Positions 50,069-57,926 of a stretch of DNA of 64,000 bases are shown here, piece after piece. Below the pieces are notes generated by a model. The model worked only from the letters and a program-made list of their open reading frames with translations. It was not told where the DNA came from and searched no databases. The position numbers and the translations under genes were made by a program. The stretch covers positions 1-64,000 of the forward strand of contig JAEXNR010000048.1 of NCBI GenBank assembly GCA_023439505.1, written 5' to 3'. This DNA comes from Bacillota bacterium (GTDB lineage: Bacteria > Bacillota > Clostridia > Lachnospirales > Lachnospiraceae). The first letter of the stretch is position 1. Every line of letters starts with the position of its first letter.

Positions 50069-50746
50069 TTGAGACAAAAAATCATTACCTGTATGAAACA
50101 TCATCCGAAAGGCATAGCGTGTTTGCTGCGGATTTACAATGCTACTTTGGGTGGAACCAGAATACGTATTCCTGCAAAGAACCGTATGAGAACAGGTGCT
50201 GTTCTCATGAAGAAAACAAAGATTACAGTAAACGGAATTCATAACACCATTATCATGAAAGACTTTACAAGCTTAGATCATTGCAGGATTGATATTAAAG
50301 GAAACAATAATCATGTTATAATAAGGGAAAGAGTGTCTTTGAACCAAGCGGAACTTCATATTGAGGATGACAATAACGAAATTATAATTGGAGAACACAC
50401 TTCAATCCATGGTGCCACACAGCTTGCCGCAATTGAGGGGACAACGATTAAAATTGGAAGAGATTGCATGCTTGCAAATGATATCCAATTCAGGACAGGC
50501 GACAGCCATTCTATTATAGATTTATCCGGTAAAAGACTGAATACGTCAGAGAGTATATCTATTGGCAATCATGTATGGATTGGAACCAAAGTAATATGTC
50601 TGAAAGGGGTACACATTGCAAATAATTGCATTGTAGGAGCAGGCTCATTATTAACCAAAAGATTCGATGAAGATAATGCCATAATAGCCGGAAATCCGGC
50701 AAGAATTGTCAAGAGTGAAATCGACTGGTTAAGAGAGCGAATATAA
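50069..50746 (+). CDS. Left-handed beta-helix acyltransferase
   Basis: 225 residues from TTG 50069 after GGGGGTAGGG. Hexapeptide-like repeats run through IKGNNNHVIIRERVSL to the C terminus, with IGNHVWIGTKVICLKGVHIANNCIVGAGSLLT and IIAGNPARIVK, typical of sugar or amino-acid O-acetyltransferases. Acceptor unknown; possibly envelope polysaccharide. Stands alone. Confidence 0.82.
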   Translation: MRQKIITCMKHHPKGIACLLRIYNATLGGTRIRIPAKNRMRTGAVLMKKTKITVNGIHNTIIMKDFTSLDHCRIDIKGNNNHVIIRERVSLNQAELHIEDDNNEIIIGEHTSIHGATQLAAIEGTTIKIGRDCMLANDIQFRTGDSHSIIDLSGKRLNTSESISIGNHVWIGTKVICLKGVHIANNCIVGAGSLLTKRFDEDNAIIAGNPARIVKSEIDWLRERI

Positions 50747-50847
50747 TTCACATCGATCAAATGTCAAAGTAAAGTTGTTATTCTTGATCAGAAGATGGTG
50801 AATTACGAATTTAGTAGTATAGTTTACGAATATTTTAAATTTTTCTA

Positions 50848-50878
50848 TTGACTCTACCGTTGCGTGATGGTTTATGTT
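50848..50878 (+). promoter_or_regulatory. MerR-type promoter with 19-base spacer
   Basis: TTGACT (50848-50853) and TATGTT (50873-50878) are 19 bases apart and the spacer has an ACC/GGT dyad. Over-long spacers are the mark of promoters activated by MerR-family proteins, here the adjacent gene. Confidence 0.65.
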
Positions 50879-50896
50879 CAGATCAGGAGGTGAAAC

Positions 50897-51733
50897 ATGA
50901 GGAAAGTAAAAGAAGTGGAAGAGATAACCGGAGTTAGTATCAGAACATTACGATACTATGATGAAATAGGTCTTCTGATACCGGCGAAAATATCGGAAGC
51001 AGGTTATCGGCTTTATGATGATGCAGCGATAGAAAGGCTGCAGCAGATTATGTTCTTTCGAGAGCTTGAGATGCCACTGTCTGTTATAAAAGAAATCATG
51101 AGTAACCCTGATTATGATAAGGGGGAAGCTTTGCTGGCCCAGAAATCTCTGTTGGAGAAAAAGCGAGACCGGCTAAACGGGATTCTGGAGCTGATCGGCG
51201 ACGTAATGAAAGGAGTCAATACGATGAGTTTTGAAGCATTTAATGAAGAAGATGTAAACGAGATCATAGCTAAAATGGAAGAAAATCTGACAAAGGAAGA
51301 CTATGAACAGCTGATACAAACGTATGGAGAAGGGGAGGAGAAGAAATACAGAGCTTCCCTGCTCAAGAACTTAAAGGATGATAAAATCAGTGCAGAGCTG
51401 ATCAAATGGTACGGAAGCAAGGACAAAGCCAAGGCAGCAGCATTTGAGCCGATAGAGGGTATCACGGATTATCAAAAAGAAAACCAGGACATTTATCAAC
51501 AGCTCGCCGGGATAGCCGGGAAAGGGGAAAAGGATGCGGAAAAGAATTTAATCTCAAGACTGGCAGAATGCTACAAGGGAATGTTTCATCTGGACAATGC
51601 AAGGGCTATTCTGATTGATCTTGCAAAGGAGTATCAAAACAATAATAAATTGAAGGAAGCGAACGATAGCATATACGGAGAGGGAAGTACAGCGTATATT
51701 GCAGGTGCCATTATGCGGTATTACGGATTGTAG
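50897..51733 (+). CDS. MerR-family regulator with TipAS-like domain
   Basis: 278 residues. MerR winged helix (VKEVEEITGVSIRTLRYYDEIGLLIPAKI), a coiled-coil dimer helix, then a C-terminal all-helical domain (about 140-278) like the TipAS drug-recognition fold. Such proteins sense thiopeptides or other drugs and activate efflux or their own gene. No efflux gene is adjacent, so self-activation is likely. Confidence 0.85.
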   Translation: MRKVKEVEEITGVSIRTLRYYDEIGLLIPAKISEAGYRLYDDAAIERLQQIMFFRELEMPLSVIKEIMSNPDYDKGEALLAQKSLLEKKRDRLNGILELIGDVMKGVNTMSFEAFNEEDVNEIIAKMEENLTKEDYEQLIQTYGEGEEKKYRASLLKNLKDDKISAELIKWYGSKDKAKAAAFEPIEGITDYQKENQDIYQQLAGIAGKGEKDAEKNLISRLAECYKGMFHLDNARAILIDLAKEYQNNNKLKEANDSIYGEGSTAYIAGAIMRYYGL

Positions 51734-51749
51734 CAGGAATGAGTAGTCA

Positions 51750-51862
51750 TAGCGTTGGTATCAAATCATACGATAGAATTGGTATCAAATCATACCGTAG
51801 AATGAGTATTAAAGTGCGGATCATAACCGTAGAATGAGTATCAAATCGCGGATTGCGAAAAA
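51750..51862 (+). repeat. Imperfect tandem repeats
   Basis: Four degenerate units built on GGTATCAAATCATAC...GTAGAAT with periods of about 25-31 bases lie between the MerR and cysteine-cluster genes. Non-coding; role unknown. Confidence 0.55.
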
Positions 51863-51918
51863 GTAATAATATGATATAATGGATCAATAAACAAAAACCA
51901 TTCTATGAGGTAGATGAC

Positions 51919-52611
51919 GTGAAGAGAAAGTGCAGTCTTGAGGAAATATCGGATGGTAGGTTATATGAGATCAGTGATTTGGTAACGGCAAGCTGTAATG
52001 GATGCAAAGGGGCAGCTTCCTGCTGTCATGGAATGGGCAATTCCATTGTCCTGGACCCTTACGACATTTACCGGATCACTGACGCTCAGAACCTCTCCTT
52101 CGAGGAGCTACTGGGGCATCAGATAGAGCTGAATATTGTCGACGGGGTAATTCTGCCGAATCTTAAAATGAATGGGCCGTCAGGTGCCTGCGCGTTCCTA
52201 AGCGATGCCGGAAGATGCAGGATCCATTCCATACGTCCCGGTATTTGCAGGATTTTTCCGCTGGGTAGATATTATGAGAACCATGATTTCAAGTATTTTC
52301 TGCAGACAAAGGAATGCCATAACCAAAGCGAAACCCAGACCGGAGTAAGTAAATGGATTGATACGCCTGACTATGCCAAGAACAGGAAATTCCTGATTGA
52401 CTGGCATTATCTTCTGAATGATATGGAGAATATCATAATGCAAATCCGGGATGAAGTCACGCGAAAGAATATAACAATGTATCTGCTTCAAAGCTTCTAC
52501 GTGAAGAAATTTGAGACGGGAGTTGACTTTTATCTGCAGTTTCACAAAAGACTGAGGGGCGCAAGAGAACTAGTAAAAGTAAAGCAGAATGAGACAGAAA
52601 TGAGGGACTGA
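51919..52611 (+). CDS. YkgJ-type cysteine-cluster protein
   Basis: 230 residues from GTG 51919. Cysteines CNGCKGAASCC (about 26-36), CAFL...GRCRIHSIRPGICRIFP (about 92-113) and a later KECH are the CxxC-x-CC and C-x-C patterns of the YkgJ/Fe-S-like family. Metal or zinc binding is assumed. One base separates it from yfcE, so an operon is likely. Confidence 0.83.
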   Translation: MKRKCSLEEISDGRLYEISDLVTASCNGCKGAASCCHGMGNSIVLDPYDIYRITDAQNLSFEELLGHQIELNIVDGVILPNLKMNGPSGACAFLSDAGRCRIHSIRPGICRIFPLGRYYENHDFKYFLQTKECHNQSETQTGVSKWIDTPDYAKNRKFLIDWHYLLNDMENIIMQIRDEVTRKNITMYLLQSFYVKKFETGVDFYLQFHKRLRGARELVKVKQNETEMRD

Positions 52612-52612
52612 C

Positions 52613-53164
52613 ATGAAATTAATGATCGCATCAGATATACATGGTTCTTCCTATTATTGCAGGAAAATGGTTGAAACCTATGTAAAAGAAAAAGCGGACA
52701 AGCTGATATTGCTGGGAGATATCCTATACCATGGCCCCCGCAATGATCTTCCGAGAGAATATGCACCAAAAGAAGTGCTTTCCCTGCTTAATGGTATAAA
52801 AGAGGAGATCCTATGTGTACGCGGCAATTGTGATACTGAAGTGGACCAAATGGTACTGGAATTTCCCATCATGGCGGATTATGCCATCCTTTATTCCGAA
52901 AACCGTATGATCTATGCCACCCATGGTCACAAATATAATGAAGATAGTCTGCCGCCGCTAAAGAACGGTGATATCCTGATGAATGGGCATACTCATGTCC
53001 CGAAGTTCGTGGAATATAAGGATTATATTTATATAAATCCAGGTTCTGTATCGATCCCGAAGGAAAATAGCCCCAATAGCTATATGATCCTGGAAGAGGG
53101 TGCTTTTATCTGGAAGGAACTTGAGACAGGGGACGAATACTTAAGATATATGCTTACAGAATAA
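52613..53164 (+). CDS. yfcE: YfcE-type phosphodiesterase
   Basis: 183 residues. Metallophosphoesterase motifs: DIHG (8-11), GDIL, RGNCD, ATHGH and NGHTH. YfcE proteins hydrolyse phosphodiesters such as bis-pNPP with manganese; physiological substrate unclear. Confidence 0.9.
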   Translation: MKLMIASDIHGSSYYCRKMVETYVKEKADKLILLGDILYHGPRNDLPREYAPKEVLSLLNGIKEEILCVRGNCDTEVDQMVLEFPIMADYAILYSENRMIYATHGHKYNEDSLPPLKNGDILMNGHTHVPKFVEYKDYIYINPGSVSIPKENSPNSYMILEEGAFIWKELETGDEYLRYMLTE

Positions 53165-53227
53165 AAGTAAATTATAATACGTCAGGTAGATCTGAAACTA
53201 TGAGATTGACCGGCGGCACACCCTACC

Positions 53228-53273
53228 AAAAAAGCTGTAGATAGCGTTCAGTGTTGTTATCTATGGCTTTTTC
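53228..53273. terminator. Bidirectional terminator
   Basis: AAAAAAGC with GTAGATA pairs with TATCTA and GGCTTTTT, followed by TTCG. A-rich on one side and T-rich on the other. Confidence 0.75.
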
Positions 53274-53385
53274 GTTCTATCAGCGTTGCAGTGCGCTCAG
53301 AGTACAAGAATAATTACCTTCTGCAGCGGGTATAAATGTCGGTTCTTCCAAATACCTTATAAAAAGATGTGAGAGGGTGATTGTG

Positions 53386-53724
53386 TTGTCGGATTTGTTT
53401 GCAGGGATCGTCCATAACTTCTTTGTATCCTTTGGTGTGGTAATCGGATCATGTGTTTTTGCCGGGATCGGAGCGGTACTTACCAATAAGCCGCCTCTTA
53501 AGACAATGGTTGACCTGGCCGATGCCGTCAAGCTGTGGGCGATGGCCATCGCTTTGGGAGATACCTTCTCTTCCTATGCGGCGATTGAAAAGGGATTATT
53601 CCAGGGAGAATTGAAAACGATCATTAAACAGGGAATCTACGTGCTGACAGCATTAACAGGAGCTAATCTTGGGTGCGGTGTGATTAAAATCTTACAAAGG
53701 TGTGGAGAGTTATGGAACAGGTAA
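53386..53724 (+). CDS. ytrH: Sporulation protein YtrH
   Basis: 112 residues from TTG 53386, eight bases after GAGAGGG (B. subtilis YtrH is 113). Hydrophobic helices near 8-30 and 85-105 and the conserved KTMVDLADAVKLWAMAIALGDTF. YtrH and YtrI are sigma-E membrane proteins needed for normal spore formation. It overlaps ytrI by 13 bases. Confidence 0.88.
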   Translation: MSDLFAGIVHNFFVSFGVVIGSCVFAGIGAVLTNKPPLKTMVDLADAVKLWAMAIALGDTFSSYAAIEKGLFQGELKTIIKQGIYVLTALTGANLGCGVIKILQRCGELWNR

Positions 53725-54176
53725 GGTCCGGTGCAGGATATAAATTTTGCTTTTTTTCCGGCACTACTGTCGGAGTGATTATGGGTATGGCAATGCTGAT
53801 GCTTGTGACAGGATATCGCCTTGACTATTATCAGGAAAGGACGGCATATCTTGAAAGTACCATTACGGACAAAGAAGAACGACTGAAAATGCTGGAACAA
53901 ACAATCAATACCCAACATTTAATACTGGAGGATATAGAAATCATACTTGCCTTTACGGGAAGTGATCTTGATAAGATAGTTTTGGAGAAAAGCATTCATA
54001 AAAAATATACGGTACTGCTAGGAAAGGAAGTAGAAAGCATTGATGCCGATCTGGCAGCAGAGGTGATCGATAATAGAATATTAAAAATTAAGGAGCGGGA
54101 ATACAAGATCCATGTAAGCAAATTGATTCTGACCGATGTACTCAAGATTTGGGCAGAGGCCGTACCAATTGAATAG
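53712..54176 (+). CDS. ytrI: Sporulation protein YtrI-like
   Basis: 154 residues from ATG 53712. One N-terminal membrane helix (CFFSGTTVGVIMGMAMLMLVTGY), then a coiled-coil/helical region (residues 40-110). Position right after ytrH is the main support. Confidence 0.75.
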   Translation: MEQVRSGAGYKFCFFSGTTVGVIMGMAMLMLVTGYRLDYYQERTAYLESTITDKEERLKMLEQTINTQHLILEDIEIILAFTGSDLDKIVLEKSIHKKYTVLLGKEVESIDADLAAEVIDNRILKIKEREYKIHVSKLILTDVLKIWAEAVPIE

Positions 54177-54249
54177 AAGGTTGGGCTAGGAATAATCAAC
54201 AATATATGGTAAAATAATGATGTAAAAAAACCAATGAGGAGGGTGGCCA

Positions 54250-56904
54250 ATGTCTGATCAGTTAAAAGCAGAGCTGCATCATTATGATGTGCTGAAACAA
54301 ATGGCGTTTGTGCTAAATCCAATCTATCAAACAGATAACGGGCTGAAACTAATAGACTTTGAGTGGATTTATCAGAATAATTTTTTTTTGGAAGAATTAA
54401 GAGACGTGTTGGAAAAGAAGGCCGAGAAGGATAAATTAAATGCACGAATCCTTGAGATCCTTCAAAACCAGTCACACTATCTGCAAAAGGGATATCAACA
54501 TATCCTGGATGAAATCGAACTGGATAAGAGAAGGTTTGTGTTTCATCTGTGTCCATATAAAGAATATTTACTTTGTACCCTTCTCAAAAAAGAGGAAATA
54601 GCAATGAATGGGTGCGAGTATTCTGTTTATAAAAATTTTGTGAGAGATTTTCTTGATATCATCCTGATTGTAAATGAGGATGGGCGAATTTTATACGGGA
54701 ATAAGAAGGCGGTTGAAGCATATGGGTATTCGTATGAGGAATTGACTGCTTTGAGTATATTTGATATCCGGAGAGAGGACACGAGAGAATTTACCCAAAG
54801 ACAGATTAATCAGGCTTTGGAACATGGAATTGAATTCAGGTCATATCATTATAAGAAGAACGGCACCAGATTCCTGGCTGAAGTAAAATCGATTTACAAT
54901 CAGGATGAACCGGGGGTAGTGGTTAGTATTATTCGTGACATGTCCCAAATCGAAAAGATTTCAAAGGATGCGACAATGTTTTCTGCTTCTCTGGATATCT
55001 TTGATGATGCTATTGTTGCGTTGAATACAGAAGGAAAAATTATCTTATGGAGCAAGGGGGCACAGGCAAAGCTTGGATATCAGGCGGAAGAAATATTAAA
55101 CAAGGACGCGCGAATTTTGATTCCCAAGGAGTTAATCCCAGGGTATTTTGCCGGCATTGAGAAGGTGAGAAGGGGGAAGAAGTTTGACAACTATGAAACT
55201 GTACGGATTCATAAGAACGGAACGTTAATAGATGTATCTGTTGCGATTGCCTCCTTGCATGACGCTGATGGAAGCTTTATTGGTACGATTGCAATTTATA
55301 AAGATATCTCAGAGAAAAAGGAGCTGGCAAGAAGATTGCTGGAATCTGAAGAACGCTGGAGATTGGCGTTGGAAAGCGGTAATTTTGGTGTATGGGAAGC
55401 GAATCTGTCCACCAGAAGGTTATTTCATTATGATAATTGGGGGGATATCGTCGGCGACGACAGAGAAGAAGTTGATATGTGCATTAACGATTGGGAAAAG
55501 CTAATTCATCCTGAGGAGGTAGAGCGTGTCAAAAAAACGGTTTCAGAACATCTCAATGGGGAAAAATTTGACTTCGAGTATCAGCTCCGGGTAAAGGAGG
55601 GTAACTATAAATGGTTTCGGTGCAAGGGGAGAGTCAGTGAATGGAACAAAGATGGAAACCCAATAAGAATCGTGGGAACAAATGAAAATATTACGGATAA
55701 AAAAACAATTGAGTTTGAAATTATAGAAAAGTGCAGACAGCTGGAACAATTAAAACGGGAAGCTGTGCAGGCAAATGAGGCAAAAACGTTATTTGTTGCA
55801 AATGTGAGTCATGAGATCAGGACACCATTCAACGGAATTCTTGCGACGATTCAGCTCCTTCAAACGCTGGATATGAATGAGGAACAAAAATATTATCTTA
55901 AATTATTGAAATCATCTTCTGATACACTTCTGATGATGATTAATAATATTTTAGATATCTCAAAAATAGAATCCAATGTAATTGTATTAAATGAAGCACC
56001 TTTTGATTTACATAAGATAATTAAAACAGTTCATCAGGAATTACTGTTGACCGGAAATGCGAAAGAACTCGAGATTAGTTTTTATCTGGACCCTTCCATC
56101 AACTTTCAGGTTATAGGGGACGAAGTCAGACTAAAACAGATATTGACGAATCTGATTGGTAATGCAATAAAATTTACGGACAAAGGTATGGTTTCATTTC
56201 GTATTAAAAAGTTGACATCAGATGGTCTTTCAGAAAGACTGGAGTTTATGGTAAAGGATACCGGAATTGGAATAGAGGAAGCATTTCGGGACAGAATCTT
56301 TATGAATTTCAGTCAGGGAGACTTATCCACGAAGAAAAAATTCATGGGAACAGGTCTGGGGCTTGCCATCGCAAAACAGCTGGCCACTTTAATGAAGGGT
56401 GATATTTCTTTTGAATCTGTGGTGGGGGAAGGCAGTGTCTTTCATTTCACATGTGAGCTCAAGCTGGACAGGGAGTCAGAGAAGGAAACCGGTAATATAT
56501 CCCGGGAAGATAAGAAGGATACACTGCAGTCAGATAAGACGATATTATATGTTGAGGATAATCTGATGAATCAAAATGTGATGGAAAATATCATATCAGG
56601 CAAAGGGTATGAATACATCGCTGCATTTCATGGGAAAGAAGCGTTGGAGATCATAAGAAACAGAAAAATCGATTTGGTGTTGATGGACATACAGCTGCCT
56701 GAGATGAATGGATTTGAAGTGACCCGGATCATCAGAGAGGAATGTGAGAAGGGGACACAGATACCCATTATAGCAATTACTGCCTATGCGATGAGGGAAG
56801 ATCGGGAGAAGTGCTTAAACAGCGGTATGGATGATTATATTGCGAAACCGTTTAATATTGAAGAACTGTATCAGTTAATTGATCATCACTTAAGACGACC
56901 TTAA
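54250..56904 (+). CDS. Hybrid sensor histidine kinase with PAS domains
   Basis: 884 residues. About 130 residues of unknown sensor; PAS domains near 135-240, 255-355 and 375-490; HisKA with NVSHEIRTPFNG (H near 521); HATPase with N, G1 and G2 boxes (DTGIGIEEAF, GTGLGLAIAKQL); and a C-terminal receiver (ILYVEDN near 765, D in LMDIQLPEMNG near 812, K in DYIAKPF). No membrane helix is evident, so it is probably cytoplasmic. An adjacent response partner is not seen. Confidence 0.9.
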   Translation: MSDQLKAELHHYDVLKQMAFVLNPIYQTDNGLKLIDFEWIYQNNFFLEELRDVLEKKAEKDKLNARILEILQNQSHYLQKGYQHILDEIELDKRRFVFHLCPYKEYLLCTLLKKEEIAMNGCEYSVYKNFVRDFLDIILIVNEDGRILYGNKKAVEAYGYSYEELTALSIFDIRREDTREFTQRQINQALEHGIEFRSYHYKKNGTRFLAEVKSIYNQDEPGVVVSIIRDMSQIEKISKDATMFSASLDIFDDAIVALNTEGKIILWSKGAQAKLGYQAEEILNKDARILIPKELIPGYFAGIEKVRRGKKFDNYETVRIHKNGTLIDVSVAIASLHDADGSFIGTIAIYKDISEKKELARRLLESEERWRLALESGNFGVWEANLSTRRLFHYDNWGDIVGDDREEVDMCINDWEKLIHPEEVERVKKTVSEHLNGEKFDFEYQLRVKEGNYKWFRCKGRVSEWNKDGNPIRIVGTNENITDKKTIEFEIIEKCRQLEQLKREAVQANEAKTLFVANVSHEIRTPFNGILATIQLLQTLDMNEEQKYYLKLLKSSSDTLLMMINNILDISKIESNVIVLNEAPFDLHKIIKTVHQELLLTGNAKELEISFYLDPSINFQVIGDEVRLKQILTNLIGNAIKFTDKGMVSFRIKKLTSDGLSERLEFMVKDTGIGIEEAFRDRIFMNFSQGDLSTKKKFMGTGLGLAIAKQLATLMKGDISFESVVGEGSVFHFTCELKLDRESEKETGNISREDKKDTLQSDKTILYVEDNLMNQNVMENIISGKGYEYIAAFHGKEALEIIRNRKIDLVLMDIQLPEMNGFEVTRIIREECEKGTQIPIIAITAYAMREDREKCLNSGMDDYIAKPFNIEELYQLIDHHLRRP

Positions 56905-57250
56905 AATATCAATAAATATTTTTAATTAAACCTGTTTGTGAATTATTCTAAAAGATAATGTAAAAGATAACTTCAAAAGATAACTGCAAAAGATAATTGA
57001 AAAGATAAATGGAGATGCAATTTTTTCAATAAAGAAAAAGCATGATGGAATCAGGATACTCAGAGATATATGTTCTGAAAGTAACTGGTTGTTGTCATGC
57101 TTTTTGAAGTATATTGGTGGAATTACTAATAATGTATATAAGTGAAAAAATAAGCAAAAAAATATCTAAATATGTCAAAAAGCTGATTGAATTTTTTTTA
57201 TTAAAATGTTATAATTTACCTAACGAATGTTAGGTAGGCGGTGATTCTTA
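56905..57250. other. Intergenic region with tandem motif, terminator and TetR operator
   Basis: 346 bases. AAAAGATAA occurs five times (56950, 56962, 56975, 56988, 57000) with 12-13 base spacing. A terminator (AAAAGCATGA with TCATGCTTTTT, about 57036-57105) follows. TATAAT (57210-57215) and the palindrome TACCTAAC-GAAT-GTTAGGTA (57217-57236) lie just before the TetR gene. Confidence 0.75.
57217..57236. promoter_or_regulatory. TetR operator
   Basis: TACCTAACGAATGTTAGGTA, an 8-4-8 perfect inverted repeat overlapping the expected start point after TATAAT (57210-57215). Autorepression of the TetR gene is likely. Confidence 0.8.
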
Positions 57251-57850
57251 TTGATCAATGCAACAAATGATACAATTCGATATATTTCCTTTAAGTATTT
57301 CCTGGAGAAGGGATATGAAGGTACCAATATCAGGGATATTTGCGGTGAGGTAGATATTAAAGCATCTTCCCTGTATTTTTATTATTCATCTAAACAGGAG
57401 CTATTCCTTAGCCTGTATGATGAAGTATATGGAGAGTACCTGGATTATCTCCATGGTATTTGTGAATTGTCACAAAATACTACTCCTAAGATGAAACTGT
57501 ATACACTTTATAAAAAGAGTATGGAATATTATACAAGGGATCTGATCAAACAAAAATTTTTGCTGCGATACCATCTTTTTCCACCGGAGGAAGTGGCCGC
57601 ATCGATTAGAGACAAGTTTAAATTTTGGACAAATGAAGAGAATAAGATCATCGTCGATATCATCAATCAGGGGATGGAGAGAAAAGTGATAGATGATAGC
57701 AGAACAGTAACGGAGTACCTGAACGACTTTAAGAGATTTTGCAACTCGCAGGTGATAGAGATGATCATCTATAATACAAAGTTAAGTGAGGAAGAGATGG
57801 ACAAGCTCTGGATTAAATTCTGGAGCTGCACCATGTTAAACTGTATCTAA
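57251..57850 (+). CDS. TetR-family regulator
   Basis: 199 residues from TTG 57251. Helix-turn-helix (FLEKGYEGTNIRDICGEVDIKASSLYFYYSSKQELF) followed by a helical ligand domain. The next gene, 76 bases on, is the GGDEF-EAL protein and may be its target. Ligand unknown. Confidence 0.87.
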   Translation: MINATNDTIRYISFKYFLEKGYEGTNIRDICGEVDIKASSLYFYYSSKQELFLSLYDEVYGEYLDYLHGICELSQNTTPKMKLYTLYKKSMEYYTRDLIKQKFLLRYHLFPPEEVAASIRDKFKFWTNEENKIIVDIINQGMERKVIDDSRTVTEYLNDFKRFCNSQVIEMIIYNTKLSEEEMDKLWIKFWSCTMLNCI

Positions 57851-57926
57851 CAGATATTTTTACACATAGGATAAAATTGAAATGCGGATAGGACAAAAAA
57901 TCTTATAATAAGGATGAAGATTATTT

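Noticed and set aside
51750..51862. Possible CRISPR-like or satellite repeat
   Set aside because: Units are degenerate, of uneven length and adjoining without spacers; most likely slippage.
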